Part shown: piece after piece, positions 15,488 to 24,293 of the stretch
Numbering within the stretch: position 1 is the stretch's first letter
Layout: each line of letters opens with the position of its first letter
NCBI GenBank assembly: GCA_964528095.1
Contig: CAZGSG010000050.1
Coordinates: 1-26,169, forward strand
Reading direction: 5' to 3'
Source: CAZGSG01 sp964528095
Lineage (GTDB): Bacteria; Bacteroidota; Bacteroidia; Chitinophagales; Chitinophagaceae
DNA: 26,169 nucleotides
Translations under genes and position numbers: made by a program
Notes under the pieces: generated by a model
Databases searched by the model: none
Told to the model about the DNA's origin: nothing
The model's input: only the letters and a program-made list of their open reading frames with translations

Positions 15488-16573
15488 CTATTTATTTATG
15501 GTATTGACCCGGCTTTCTTTAAACAGCGCTGGTGTAGTGTCTTTTATTTTCTTAAACGCAGTGTAGAACGTAGATTTTGAGTTGTATCCTACTTCGTAAC
15601 CGATGGCTTCCAGGCTCAACCGGCTGTCATCGCCGATCAATTTGCAGGCTTCATTGATCCTGTACTCATTGATATAAGTTGAAAAACTCTTACCCAGGTT
15701 ATCATTTAGCAATTGAGACAACTGGTGGCTACTGATATTGATCTTCTGCGCCAGGTCGCTTAGTTTAAGGTTAGGGTCTTTATACAGTTCTTTTTCCGCG
15801 ATCGTTTTTTCCAGTTTTTCGATCCATGTCAGTGCATCTGCAGTCGCGATTTTTCTTTTCTCGGGTTTTGCTCCCGCAACGTTTTCTTTCAGTTGCAGGA
15901 TATTCTCCATTCTGGTACGATGCAGGTAAAAAAATACGGTGAGATACAAAATGAACGAAAAAGAAACGGCTCCGCTAAAACACAGACCTGGAAAAAAACG
16001 GTAGAGGGGTATCAGGTATAGCAGGTAAATAATGCAGTTACCGCCCAGGATCAGGAGCCAGAATTTTTCTGTGCCGTTCAACGGAACTGCTTTTTTAAAA
16101 AATTTTATTATAACCGGCTTCAGTACAAGTCCGCTTGCTACCAAAAAAGCAGCCCATTGCCCGTACATAATGTACATGGCAACCCGGGTCCAGGCAGCGG
16201 GATAAGTTTGAGATAGAATCAATCCTCCCCCGACAACAACAATACTAACCAATGTAATCCAGGTCCATTTCCAGGAGGCTGGCAGGTTTGCATCCGGCTT
16301 GCGCAGGGCTGAACGGAAAAAATAATAAACAGCGGGTCCGATAAAAAAGCCTGCCGATAAACCTACCTGTGGGTATAGCTGTGGCAGTTCCTTATTTAAA
16401 TAGAGAAATACTAAAACGACAACCCGGAAACTGATGGCCAGCAACATAATTCCTAAAAATATCGATGTCAGTGATTTTCTTTTTTTCTGCATCAAAATAT
16501 ACAGGCTTAAGACTATTCCATTAAATGCGCCTAACGCACTGAGAAAAAGAAATATTTGCTCTACAATATTCAT
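15488..16573 (-). CDS. Membrane-embedded AraC-family regulator
   Basis: A 361-aa protein: roughly seven hydrophobic segments in residues 5-225 followed by a cytoplasmic linker and a C-terminal AraC-type DNA-binding domain (about 250-355). The second HTH region contains SLEAIGYEVGYNSKSTFYTA followed by FKKIKDTTPALFKES; the first is near KLSDLAQKINISSHQLSQLL. This architecture, a membrane sensor fused to an AraC effector, is common in Bacteroidota. The receptor gene is immediately downstream, so the pair may form a sensor/uptake module (inference). Confidence 0.92.
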   Translation of the reverse strand: MNIVEQIFLFLSALGAFNGIVLSLYILMQKKRKSLTSIFLGIMLLAISFRVVVLVFLYLNKELPQLYPQVGLSAGFFIGPAVYYFFRSALRKPDANLPASWKWTWITLVSIVVVGGGLILSQTYPAAWTRVAMYIMYGQWAAFLVASGLVLKPVIIKFFKKAVPLNGTEKFWLLILGGNCIIYLLYLIPLYRFFPGLCFSGAVSFSFILYLTVFFYLHRTRMENILQLKENVAGAKPEKRKIATADALTWIEKLEKTIAEKELYKDPNLKLSDLAQKINISSHQLSQLLNDNLGKSFSTYINEYRINEACKLIGDDSRLSLEAIGYEVGYNSKSTFYTAFKKIKDTTPALFKESRVNTINK

Positions 16574-16817
16574 AGTGAGTCGTAAAATTATTCTTTAGCG
16601 AAGATATTTTCTAAACCTTTCCCGCTGACATGAAATTACCATGAAACCCGTTTAACCATTTACCGTTTGTGGATAATTAATAATACTAAGTATTATTTAC
16701 CAATCACATGTACTAAACCCACTATTTTAATATGAAAGGGAGAAACATCCGTTCTGTGTATGCAACGGCTCGCCTAAAGCGGTTGTCATGTGTGTGAACC
16801 AAATCGTTTGATCTAAA

Positions 16818-17336
16818 ATGAAAAATCGTTATTACCTCTTTACCGCAGTATTAATGGGACTGCTGTTTGCCAGTTGCAAGAAAGACGATATTGCTTATAA
16901 TAATGACTTTGAAAGAAGTTACCGGGCCCTGGCGAATTATAAAGCTTCCACAGGCAACTCCTATCGCTATACGGTTAACACCAGTTCCTGGATTGGCGCA
17001 ACTTCACAAACGATCATTACAGTCGAATCGGGTAGGGTCACGCATCGCTCATACGTACTGAAAAGTTTTGCAAACAATTCAAATATGCTGGTCGTAAGAG
17101 AAGAATGGACGGAGAATGAAACCACACTCAACACGCATTCGAATGGTGCCGCTACCATGACATTGGATGAAATATATGAAAAAGCGAAAACAGAATGGCT
17201 TTTAAAAAGAAAAGATGCCACAACCTATCTCGAAACTGAAAATGATGGTATGATTTCCTTATGTGGTTATGTACCCGATAACTGTGCTGATGATTGTTTT
17301 ACCGGTATTCATATAAGTTTGATTGAAAAACTGTAG
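16818..17336 (+). CDS. Predicted lipoprotein, family unknown
   Basis: A 172-aa protein with a lipoprotein signal peptide (hydrophobic residues 6-18; lipobox FASC with Cys20) followed by KKDD, a charged stretch typical of exported Bacteroidota lipoproteins. The mature part is Thr/Ser-rich with a C-terminal cysteine cluster (CGYVPDNCADDC) that may form disulphides in the periplasm or outside. Function not recognised. It is divergent from the membrane AraC gene across a 244-bp gap. Confidence 0.78.
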   Translation: MKNRYYLFTAVLMGLLFASCKKDDIAYNNDFERSYRALANYKASTGNSYRYTVNTSSWIGATSQTIITVESGRVTHRSYVLKSFANNSNMLVVREEWTENETTLNTHSNGAATMTLDEIYEKAKTEWLLKRKDATTYLETENDGMISLCGYVPDNCADDCFTGIHISLIEKL

Positions 17337-17499
17337 CTGAAACGTTTTATTATGGAGTCTACGGATAATTAGCTGTTCTTTTTATACGTATACTAATTCT
17401 ACTAAAGGAATATGATAATATAACCTTTGTTAAGTTTCGTAAATTCGGGTACCGTCGGGCATTGAAAGGCGATATTCTATAAATTTTTAACAAAGGAGA

Positions 17500-17952
17500 A
17501 TGGCATCAACGCAATATCCAAAGCTGTATTTATACAAACGGATTGTACAGGCGAAGATCTATATTGATAATAACTACGACCAAAATATTGATGTCTCCAA
17601 TATATCCGATGAAGCTCATTTTTCAAAATTTCACTTTATCCGCCTCTTTAAAAAAGCCTATGGCAGAACGCCACATCAATACCTGATTTTCGTACGTATC
17701 GAACGGGCGAAAGACCTGTTAAAAGCCTACCATCCTGTATCAGCTGTTTGTTTTTCAGTCGGCTTTGAAAGTTTAGGCTCATTCAGTGGCCTTTTTAAAC
17801 GTACTGTTGGTTTGACCCCATCAGCTTTTTTGGAACAGCACCAGCAAAAACAAGCTTCCATCGTAAAAAATCCTCTACAATTTGTTCCGGGTTGTTTTAT
17901 TGATAATACCGGCTGGGCAGAAAATAGCAATTTTGAAGAAACGAGTGAGTAA
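17500..17952 (+). CDS. Short AraC-type regulator (DNA-binding domain only)
   Basis: A 150-aa protein made up almost entirely of an AraC DNA-binding domain (about residues 10-112): first HTH near ISDEAHFSKFHFIRLFKKA, second near VCFSVGFESLGSFSGLFKRT, then VGLTPSAF. There is no sensing domain, as in the MarA/SoxS type. A VOC gene starts 46 bp downstream and a DUF1569 gene follows, all on one strand, so it probably heads and regulates this small operon. A purine-rich AAAGGAG lies just before the ATG, though very close to it. A degenerate -7-like AACCTTTG is at 17422-17429. Confidence 0.9.
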   Translation: MASTQYPKLYLYKRIVQAKIYIDNNYDQNIDVSNISDEAHFSKFHFIRLFKKAYGRTPHQYLIFVRIERAKDLLKAYHPVSAVCFSVGFESLGSFSGLFKRTVGLTPSAFLEQHQQKQASIVKNPLQFVPGCFIDNTGWAENSNFEETSE

Positions 17953-17998
17953 TTCCCTGACTTACTTTGTCTGCTATAACAAACTTTAAAATAAACTT

Positions 17999-18430
17999 AT
18001 GATAACAAGGTTGTCACACACTACTATCTATGTACTTAACCAGGATAGCGCACATGACTTTTATACGAATAAACTAGGTTTTAAAGTTGTGGATGACCTG
18101 CCAATGGGCAAAGACACCCGCTGGCTCACTGTTTCTCCTCCCGAACAACCGAATTTAGAGATTGTCCTGTTTCCCATAACAGTCGGCAAAATGTTCCCGG
18201 AAGAAATGGCCAACACGATAATCGATTTAGTAAAAAAAGGAAAATTTGGAAGCGGTGTATTTGAGTGTACTGATATTTTCGCGACCTATGAAGAGCTAAA
18301 AGCAAAAGGTGTTGAGTTTACAAAAGCGCCCAAAGAAGAATTTTATGGGATAGAAGCCCAGTTCAAGGATGATTCAGGAAACTGGTTCTCCCTACAGCCT
18401 AAAAGCAATTTTGAATCTCCCAAAAAGTAA
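17999..18430 (+). CDS. VOC-superfamily (glyoxalase-like) protein
   Basis: A 143-aa protein with the vicinal-oxygen-chelate pattern: MITRLSHTTIYVLNQDSAHD, then FYTNKLGFKV, a second module RWLTVSPPEQPNLEIVLF, and a C-terminal YGIEAQFKDDSGNWFSLQP. Candidate metal ligands are His7 and Glu54, with Glu119 in the second half. Members include glyoxalases, dioxygenases and antibiotic-binding proteins; the exact activity is unknown. It ends 3 bp before the DUF1569 gene, so the two are almost certainly co-transcribed. Confidence 0.88.
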   Translation: MITRLSHTTIYVLNQDSAHDFYTNKLGFKVVDDLPMGKDTRWLTVSPPEQPNLEIVLFPITVGKMFPEEMANTIIDLVKKGKFGSGVFECTDIFATYEELKAKGVEFTKAPKEEFYGIEAQFKDDSGNWFSLQPKSNFESPKK

Positions 18431-18433
18431 TGT

Positions 18434-18886
18434 ATGAAATCGATATTTGATGAAAAAAACAGGATGGACCTGATCAATAGAATCAAAACAGTCAATAAGA
18501 ACGGTAGCTCACAATGGGGCAAAATGACTGTTTATCAAATGGTGAAACACTGTACAATCTGGGAAGAATGGATACAAGGCACACACAAACCTGTTTATAA
18601 ACAAGAATTACTGGGTTATATATTTGGTAAATGGGCGTTGAAAAGTATGATAAAAGATGATGAGCCGTTTAAAAAAAATGTACCTACATCCGCTCATTTT
18701 AAGGTGAAGGAATTAGAAGGTGATATAGAGCCAGAAAAAAAGAAATGGATTTCGCTAATTGAAGGATACGAAAATTATTCAAACCCGGGTTTTATACACG
18801 ATTTTTTTGGAAAAATGACAAGAGAACAGATCGGGATACTGGCTTATAAACACTCTGATCACCATCTCCGGCAATTTAATTGTTAG
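18434..18886 (+). CDS. DUF1569 protein (DinB-like fold)
   Basis: A 150-aa protein of the DUF1569 family in the DinB/YfiT-like four-helix superfamily. The metal-ligand pattern is visible: His39 in YQMVKHC, and His140 and His144 in YKHSDHHLRQF. Length is normal. It starts 3 bp after the VOC stop. These metal-binding helical bundles often act on small thiols or related substrates; the actual role is unknown. A hairpin at 18901-18922 follows the stop closely. Confidence 0.88.
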   Translation: MKSIFDEKNRMDLINRIKTVNKNGSSQWGKMTVYQMVKHCTIWEEWIQGTHKPVYKQELLGYIFGKWALKSMIKDDEPFKKNVPTSAHFKVKELEGDIEPEKKKWISLIEGYENYSNPGFIHDFFGKMTREQIGILAYKHSDHHLRQFNC

Positions 18887-18900
18887 TGATTGATTGTTTT

Positions 18901-18922
18901 ATCTTACCCGGTTTGGTAAGAT
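18901..18922. terminator. Hairpin after the AraC-VOC-DUF1569 unit
   Basis: ATCTTACC at 18901-18908 pairs perfectly with 18915-18922 around a 6-nt loop, 14 bp after the DUF1569 stop. No T-run follows on the plus strand, so terminator function is plausible from position but not certain. Confidence 0.45.
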
Positions 18923-18928
18923 CATTAG

Positions 18929-18994
18929 CGCCGATTGTTAGCAATTGAATAAGACTAAAAAAGGGGAAATGTTGACGCTAAATTGTAATCGGCG
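18929..18994. repeat. Inverted-repeat element
   Basis: CGCCGATT (18929-18936) and AATCGGCG (18987-18994) are exact inverted repeats. An inner pair TTAGC/GCTAA (18938-18942 with 18977-18981) is also present. It could fold as a long hairpin. No protein is encoded. Confidence 0.4.
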
Positions 18995-19372
18995 GAAAAT
19001 TATCCATAACCATATATTAAACCAGGCTCCCGCTTTGTTTACAATAAGATAACTTGTCTCCTCCTTCGTAAACAAAGCTGCGTTTTTTACCATTTTTACT
19101 ACTTCCTCTAACAGTTATCCTAACATAAGTAATTATCGCTAAACGGGTTTCCGGGATGATGCTGAATATGCGCTCCCGATAATGGTATTCTTCAACAAAA
19201 ACTATTCCTGTTTCCCAAAAGGAAACTACAGGGTTCAACGTGAGTTTATTCTTTTATTAATTTAAAAAAATATGATTGAGACACATTGGATTTGTTTTAA
19301 CTTACTTAAAGAGAATGACACTAAAGGGAATACAACCAACAAGTACTTTATAATAATTACTAAAAAAAATTT

Positions 19373-20194
19373 ATGAGCAAGATTACAGTAAAAGACGGTA
19401 CCGAAATTTATTACAAAGATTGGGGAACAGGGCAACCACTTGTTTTTCATCATGGCTGGCCTCTATCCGGCGATGATTGGGATGCACAAATGATGTTTTT
19501 CTTAAACAGGGGATTCAGGGTAATTGCCCATGATCGAAGAGGACATGGAAGATCATCTCAAACCGCCAATGGCCATGATATGGACACTTATGCGGCAGAT
19601 GTTGCCGAACTTACCCAGGCACTCGATTTAAAAAACGCCGTGCATATTGGTCATTCGACCGGGGGCGGCGAAGTAATTCGTTACGTTGCAAAATATGGAA
19701 AAGACCGTGTGGCCAAAGCTGTATTGATAAGTGCTGTTACTCCCATAATGATAAAAAATGAAAATAACCCGGATGGCGTTCCCTTATCTATATTCGATGA
19801 GATACGCGAAGGCACCGCAACAAAGCGTCCACAATATTTTCAGGATTTCACTATTCCTTTTTACGGGTATAATCGCGAAGGTGCAAAAATATCGCAGGGT
19901 ATAAGAGATAATTGGTGGCGCCAGGGAATGATGGGAGCTATAAAAGCCCATTACGATTGTATAAAAGCTTTCTCCGAGACCGATTTTACCGGGGATCTTA
20001 AAAGTGTTGATTTGCCTGTACTTGTGATGCATGGCGAAGACGATCAGATAGTTCCTTTCCCTATTTCGGGGGCAAAGGCCGTAAAGCTTTTAAAAAACGG
20101 AAAACTTATTTCATATCCAGGCTTTCCACACGGAATGCCAACAACAGAAGCGGCAACGATCAATGCAGATTTACTGGCTTTTATCAAATCTTAA
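19373..20194 (+). CDS. Alpha/beta hydrolase, non-haem chloroperoxidase/arylesterase type
   Basis: A 273-aa soluble alpha/beta hydrolase closely resembling cofactor-free chloroperoxidases/aryl esterases. The nucleophile Ser95 sits in GHSTGGGE, the acid Asp224 in HGEDDQIVPF, and His253 in GFPHGM. The front motif FHHGWPLSGDDWD (25-37) is characteristic. These enzymes hydrolyse esters and, with acetate and peroxide, can halogenate in vitro; the natural substrate is unknown. It has no signal peptide and stands alone, with a long hairpin 57 bp after its stop. Confidence 0.93.
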   Translation: MSKITVKDGTEIYYKDWGTGQPLVFHHGWPLSGDDWDAQMMFFLNRGFRVIAHDRRGHGRSSQTANGHDMDTYAADVAELTQALDLKNAVHIGHSTGGGEVIRYVAKYGKDRVAKAVLISAVTPIMIKNENNPDGVPLSIFDEIREGTATKRPQYFQDFTIPFYGYNREGAKISQGIRDNWWRQGMMGAIKAHYDCIKAFSETDFTGDLKSVDLPVLVMHGEDDQIVPFPISGAKAVKLLKNGKLISYPGFPHGMPTTEAATINADLLAFIKS

Positions 20195-20533
20195 TTGATA
20201 AAATCAGTGGAAACTGAAAAGGTTATCGTTCGTGTTCATATCATTTATTGAAGAAGGCTGTAGAAATTCTACAGCCTTCTCTACATCCTACTCATCTATC
20301 GCTACTCAACCACTTCATTGAACTACCAGCATTTTCATAACCTGTTCATTCCTGCCCGAAATTTTTAGCCGATAGGTAATAACCTATTATTGGAGCCTTT
20401 TAAACAAGCCAGTTGCAGAGCAAGCATGACATCACATTCTCACTAACTGAATATAATCTTACGACTGATCAGATCCAGCAGAAATTCAATAGATCCGCCA
20501 GCTATGCCCTGCAGCTGTTCTATCAACGAGCTG
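20195..20533. other. Convergent gap between hydrolase and ppsA
   Basis: Contains the hairpin at 20252-20280 and a smaller inverted repeat ATAGGT/ACCTAT at 20372-20387. On the minus strand a coding-like 36-codon frame (20443-20553, TTG) overlaps the ppsA 3' end; it is discussed under findings. Otherwise no gene seen. Confidence 0.5.
20252..20280. terminator. Long hairpin between hydrolase and ppsA (probable terminator)
   Basis: Fourteen bases (20252-20265) are exactly complementary to 20267-20280 with one central base. In practice the innermost pairs open to form the loop. It lies in the convergent gap after the hydrolase; no T-run follows. Likely a terminator, possibly for both strands. Confidence 0.65.
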
Positions 20534-22972
20534 TCATCGTTTGTTTTTGCCAATCCTTTTCTCCACCTCACTGATCGCCCTGATCGTTTTGATCACTGAG
20601 TCTGGCGTCACAGAAATGCTATCAATCTCCTGTTCTACCAGGAACTGTGCAAAATCCGGAAAATCAGACGGCCCCTGGCCGCAGATCCCTACTTTGACCT
20701 TGTTTCTTTTTGCTGCCCCGATCAGTTTGGAGATCATGTATTTCACGGCCTCATCCCGCTCATCATATAAATGGGCGACAAGAGAAGAGTCCCTGTCAAG
20801 ACCAAGCGTGAGCTGGGTAAGATCATTTGAGCCGATTGAAAAACCATCGATATGTTTAGCAAATTCATCGGCCAGTATGATATTAGATGGCAGCTCTGCC
20901 ATTAAATACAGTTCCAACCCATTCACACCGCGTTCGAGCCCGAACTCTTTCATCACTTCTTTTACTTTGATCAGTTCATTCACCGTTCTGCAAAATGGCA
21001 CCATCACGATCACATTGTCGAGACCCATTTCTTCACGTACTATTTTTATGGCTTTACATTCCAGTCCGTAAGCGGCTTTGTATTTTTCCGAATAATACCT
21101 GGAAGCGCCCCGCCAGCCGATCATGGGATTTTCTTCGTGTGGCTCAAAATGATGTCCACCCAGCAGGTTATAGTATTCGTTTGTTTTAAAATCGCTGAAA
21201 CGAACGATCACTTTACTGGGATAAAATGAAGCAGCTATTTTAGCAATACCATAAGACAGTTTTTTGATAAAAAAATCTTCTTCGTTATCATATCCGAAGA
21301 TTTTTTTCTGAATTTCTTTTGTGAGTGCCGCATCGTTCAGTTCTTTATGATGAAGCAATGCAAGCGGGTGCACCTGGATATAATTATTGATAATAAATTC
21401 TTCCCGTGCCAGGCCCACTCCCTTATTGGGCAAATGGGAGAACTGGAAACTCATGGATGGTGTGGCCACGTTCAGCATCAAAGCCGTTTTAATAGGAGGA
21501 AGGTCATCCAGGTTGTATTCCTGCCTGGTAAATTCTACCGTACCATCATATACAAAACCTGATTCGCCTTCTGCACAACTTACCGTTACCATGTTTCCTT
21601 CCTGCAAAATATCTGTAGCATCGCCACAGCCAACGATGGCAGGTACTCCCAATTCCCTGGCAACAATAGCTGCATGACAGGTGCGGCCTCCTTTATTGGT
21701 GACGATGGCCGATGCTTTCTTCATAATGGGTTCCCAGTCCGGATCGGTCATATCCGTGACCAGCACATCTCCTTTTGCAAATTCATGCCCTTCTATCACC
21801 CGCTTGTCCATAGAGAAAAGGATATTTACTTTACCTGAAGCGATCTTATCGCCTACGGCAATACCTTTTACAAGCAGCTTATCCATCCGGTTCTTATCCT
21901 CAATGCTATACTCTATTATCTTGTTATGGTCCTTTTGCGAATGCACCGTTTCCGGCCTGGCCTGTACTATGAATAGTTCCTTTGTCAATCCATCAACAGC
22001 CCACTCCACATCCATTGGTGTCCATTTACCCCTGAGTGTTGAATAATAATCTTCAATCTTGATCACCCATTCGGCAAGCTGTATCACCATCTCATCCTGT
22101 ATACAGAAACGGTGCTGAAACCCTTTTTCTGTAGGTATGATCTTTACGCGTTCATCCGATTTATCACCATATACCATCATCTTGTCCTTCACTCCCAGCT
22201 TTTTTTCAATAATAGAAAGGTATCCTTTCTTTAATGCGGGTTTGAATACAATGAACTCATCGGGAGATACAGATCCCTGCACGATCATTTCTCCCAATCC
22301 GTAAGATCCGTTTATAATTACCGCATCTTTAAAACCACTTTCCGTATCCAGGCTGAATGCTACACCAGAGGAGCCCAGATCACTTCTTACCATCTTCTGT
22401 ACACAAACACTTAATCCTATCGAAAAATGATCATAGCCAAAAGATTGCCGGTAACTGATAGCCCGGTCGGTAAAGAGTGACGCGAAACAATTTCTTACCG
22501 CGTCCATAATAGAAGCCGGTCCTCTTACATTCAGATAGGTTTCCTGCTGGCCTGCAAAAGATGCATCCGGCAGATCTTCTGCGGTAGCGGAAGAGCGAAC
22601 AGCCACGTCTGTAAAGTCCTGCTTGTATAAGGCTGATAATTTTTCATACGCGTCAACGACCACTTCGCTCATCTCTTTGGGGAATCGTCCGTTCTTGATC
22701 AATAGTCTCACCTGTGATCCTCCCCTGCGAAGCGATTCAAGGTTATCATACTCAATAGTGTTGATGATATGCCGGATCGTGCTTTCCAGGTTGTTGTAGG
22801 CTACAAATTCTTTGTACGCCGCAACGGTGATCACAAAGCCGCCGGGAATACTGACTCCCATAGAGCTGAGATTTTGCAGCATCTCTCCCAGCGAAGCATT
22901 TTTGCCACCCACCCGGTCAATATCGTGTATACCGACCTGGTGCAATGGAAGTGTAAATTCATTCGTGTGCAT
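20534..22972 (-). CDS. ppsA: Phosphoenolpyruvate synthase
   Basis: An 812-aa enzyme, close to the 790-810 aa usual length. It converts pyruvate + ATP + water to phosphoenolpyruvate, AMP and phosphate, feeding gluconeogenesis in the cytoplasm. Domains in order: an N-terminal ATP-grasp nucleotide-binding part (VGGKNASLGEML at 21-32; VRSSATAEDLPDASFAGQQE at 125-144; WAVDG, IVQARPETVHSQ), a swivelling phosphohistidine domain with GGRTCHAAIVARELGVPAIVG (catalytic His433), and a C-terminal PEP/pyruvate-binding TIM barrel with GSNDLTQLTLGLDRD and GICGQGPSD (catalytic Cys764). All key residues are present. It is divergent from the cupin-AraC gene across a 400-bp gap. Confidence 0.97.
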   Translation of the reverse strand: MHTNEFTLPLHQVGIHDIDRVGGKNASLGEMLQNLSSMGVSIPGGFVITVAAYKEFVAYNNLESTIRHIINTIEYDNLESLRRGGSQVRLLIKNGRFPKEMSEVVVDAYEKLSALYKQDFTDVAVRSSATAEDLPDASFAGQQETYLNVRGPASIMDAVRNCFASLFTDRAISYRQSFGYDHFSIGLSVCVQKMVRSDLGSSGVAFSLDTESGFKDAVIINGSYGLGEMIVQGSVSPDEFIVFKPALKKGYLSIIEKKLGVKDKMMVYGDKSDERVKIIPTEKGFQHRFCIQDEMVIQLAEWVIKIEDYYSTLRGKWTPMDVEWAVDGLTKELFIVQARPETVHSQKDHNKIIEYSIEDKNRMDKLLVKGIAVGDKIASGKVNILFSMDKRVIEGHEFAKGDVLVTDMTDPDWEPIMKKASAIVTNKGGRTCHAAIVARELGVPAIVGCGDATDILQEGNMVTVSCAEGESGFVYDGTVEFTRQEYNLDDLPPIKTALMLNVATPSMSFQFSHLPNKGVGLAREEFIINNYIQVHPLALLHHKELNDAALTKEIQKKIFGYDNEEDFFIKKLSYGIAKIAASFYPSKVIVRFSDFKTNEYYNLLGGHHFEPHEENPMIGWRGASRYYSEKYKAAYGLECKAIKIVREEMGLDNVIVMVPFCRTVNELIKVKEVMKEFGLERGVNGLELYLMAELPSNIILADEFAKHIDGFSIGSNDLTQLTLGLDRDSSLVAHLYDERDEAVKYMISKLIGAAKRNKVKVGICGQGPSDFPDFAQFLVEQEIDSISVTPDSVIKTIRAISEVEKRIGKNKR

Positions 22973-23372
22973 TGTAGTGGTTTAATGGTTTAATGGGCAA
23001 TAAAAACCAGGTACTGTTCATCTGCTTTCCGATTGGAAGAATGACAGCAGGGTAGGCCAATTTTATATTATAATAAAAATTGCTTTTAGTTTTCCGTGCT
23101 ACTTATTTGATTTTTCAAAGCTAAACCGCCAGAAAGAGATTCTTTTCTCCGTGCTTGACAGGTATTTGTGATTTCTTACCATTCTTACTGATTTTAACAG
23201 GAGAATCGGTAAAACAAGCAGGATTTTTCTACGACAAATTTTATATGATCAATGATGCATAAAGGGATCGATTTTATTTTACCTGAAAACAGTATAGAAA
23301 TTTTTAAAAGCGCTAAATACTTAATACCTTTAAGTAGATACTCTGATTGTACAACTAACGATTGCCTATTTT
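22973..23372. other. Divergent promoter region, ppsA / cupin-AraC
   Basis: No gene. It must carry the promoters of both genes. On the plus strand TACCTTTA at 23325-23332 resembles the -7 box (TAnnTTTG) about 40 bp before the AraC start, nested in a short inverted repeat TACTTAA/TTTAAGTA. An AT-rich inverted repeat (CAATTTT ... AAAATTG) lies near 23058-23082. None of this is proof of function. Confidence 0.35.
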
Positions 23373-24263
23373 ATGAGGTTATTACGCACAGAAATAACTC
23401 CGTTGATCAATGACCTGCTTCATGTAGATCTTAGAAACCAGCCCTTTTTGTGGTCACCTTTTCACTCACAACCTTCATTTCATTCACACCCGGAACTGGA
23501 GCTGGTGTTTATTGTAGAAGGATATGGCAAACGGATCATCGGCAATAAAGTGGAGCCATTTGAATCGGGAGATATGGTCTTTATTGGTTCCAATGTTCCC
23601 CATCTCTGGTTAAGCGACCCGGCTTTTTACGAGGAGAATTCAACTTTGCAATCCAAGGTCATTGTTACTTATTTCAATCCTAAAATATTCCTGTCCATTT
23701 TTGACTCAATTAAAGAATTCCAGGGCATTCGTGAAATGATACAGCAGTCATCCAAAGGCATCAGGATCTTTGGTGATACCAGGAATGTGATTGCCAGTAA
23801 GCTGATGGAGCTTTCAACACAACAGGGGTTTGAAAAAGTACAAGGATTGCTGGAAGTAATGAATATGATCTCTACTTCCCCGGAAAAAAGTTTTATTGTC
23901 AATGATGAACCGGATCATTATGATGATCTGTATCCTGACCGGTTAATAGATGTTATCAAATTCATCAAGGATAACCTGCATGAGCAGATCACCTTGCGCC
24001 AGGTAGCAGATATCGCCTGTATGACGGAACAAAGTTTTTGCCGGTTCTTCAAAAAAAGGATCAAAAAAAGTTTCTCGCAGTTCCTGAGCGATCTGCGGAT
24101 GGCGCATGCAAGAGAGCTGCTAGTACAAACTGATAAACCTATCGGGGATATTGCTTATCTCTGTGGCTATAATTCCAGCTCACATTTCTGCCGGGTCTTT
24201 AAAGAACATGCGGGAGAAAGTCCCTTTAAGTATAAATCATCTATCTACAAGAACAAACAATAA
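23373..24263 (+). CDS. Cupin/AraC-family transcriptional regulator
   Basis: A 296-aa regulator with an N-terminal cupin sensing domain (about 30-110: FHSHPELELVFIVEGYGKRI, FESGDMVFIGSNVPHLW) and a C-terminal AraC DNA-binding domain (about 190-292; ITLRQVADIACMTEQSFCRF and PIGDIAYLCGYNSSSHFCRV, then GESPFKYKSS). Cupin-AraC proteins commonly control carbohydrate genes in Bacteroidota. The flanking sugar isomerase/oxidoreductase pair (convergent) or ppsA (divergent) may be targets; neither is shown. Its stop is directly followed by a GC hairpin shared with the convergent gene. Confidence 0.92.
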   Translation: MRLLRTEITPLINDLLHVDLRNQPFLWSPFHSQPSFHSHPELELVFIVEGYGKRIIGNKVEPFESGDMVFIGSNVPHLWLSDPAFYEENSTLQSKVIVTYFNPKIFLSIFDSIKEFQGIREMIQQSSKGIRIFGDTRNVIASKLMELSTQQGFEKVQGLLEVMNMISTSPEKSFIVNDEPDHYDDLYPDRLIDVIKFIKDNLHEQITLRQVADIACMTEQSFCRFFKKRIKKSFSQFLSDLRMAHARELLVQTDKPIGDIAYLCGYNSSSHFCRVFKEHAGESPFKYKSSIYKNKQ

Positions 24264-24284
24264 GCGCCGGCTATTTACCGGCGC
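24264..24284. terminator. Bidirectional terminator-like hairpin
   Basis: GCGCCGG (24264-24270) pairs exactly with CCGGCGC (24278-24284) around a 7-nt loop. It fills most of the 30-bp gap between the convergent AraC and isomerase genes, so it probably serves both transcripts. Confidence 0.65.
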
Positions 24285-24293
24285 ATGCTATTG

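Larger units (their letters stand above)
18887..19372. other. Non-coding interval with several inverted repeats
   Basis: No confident gene. It holds the two hairpin elements listed separately, plus GCTTTGTTTAC at 19032-19042 matched by its exact complement at 19068-19078. A 73-codon minus-strand frame (19017-19238, TTG start only) overlaps the latter and could not be assigned to a family. The promoter of the hydrolase at 19373 must lie here. Confidence 0.5.

Noticed and set aside
19017..19238. 73-codon minus frame as a gene
   Set aside because: It has only a TTG start, no recognisable family, and its 3' part lies over an 11-bp inverted repeat; kept only as a note.
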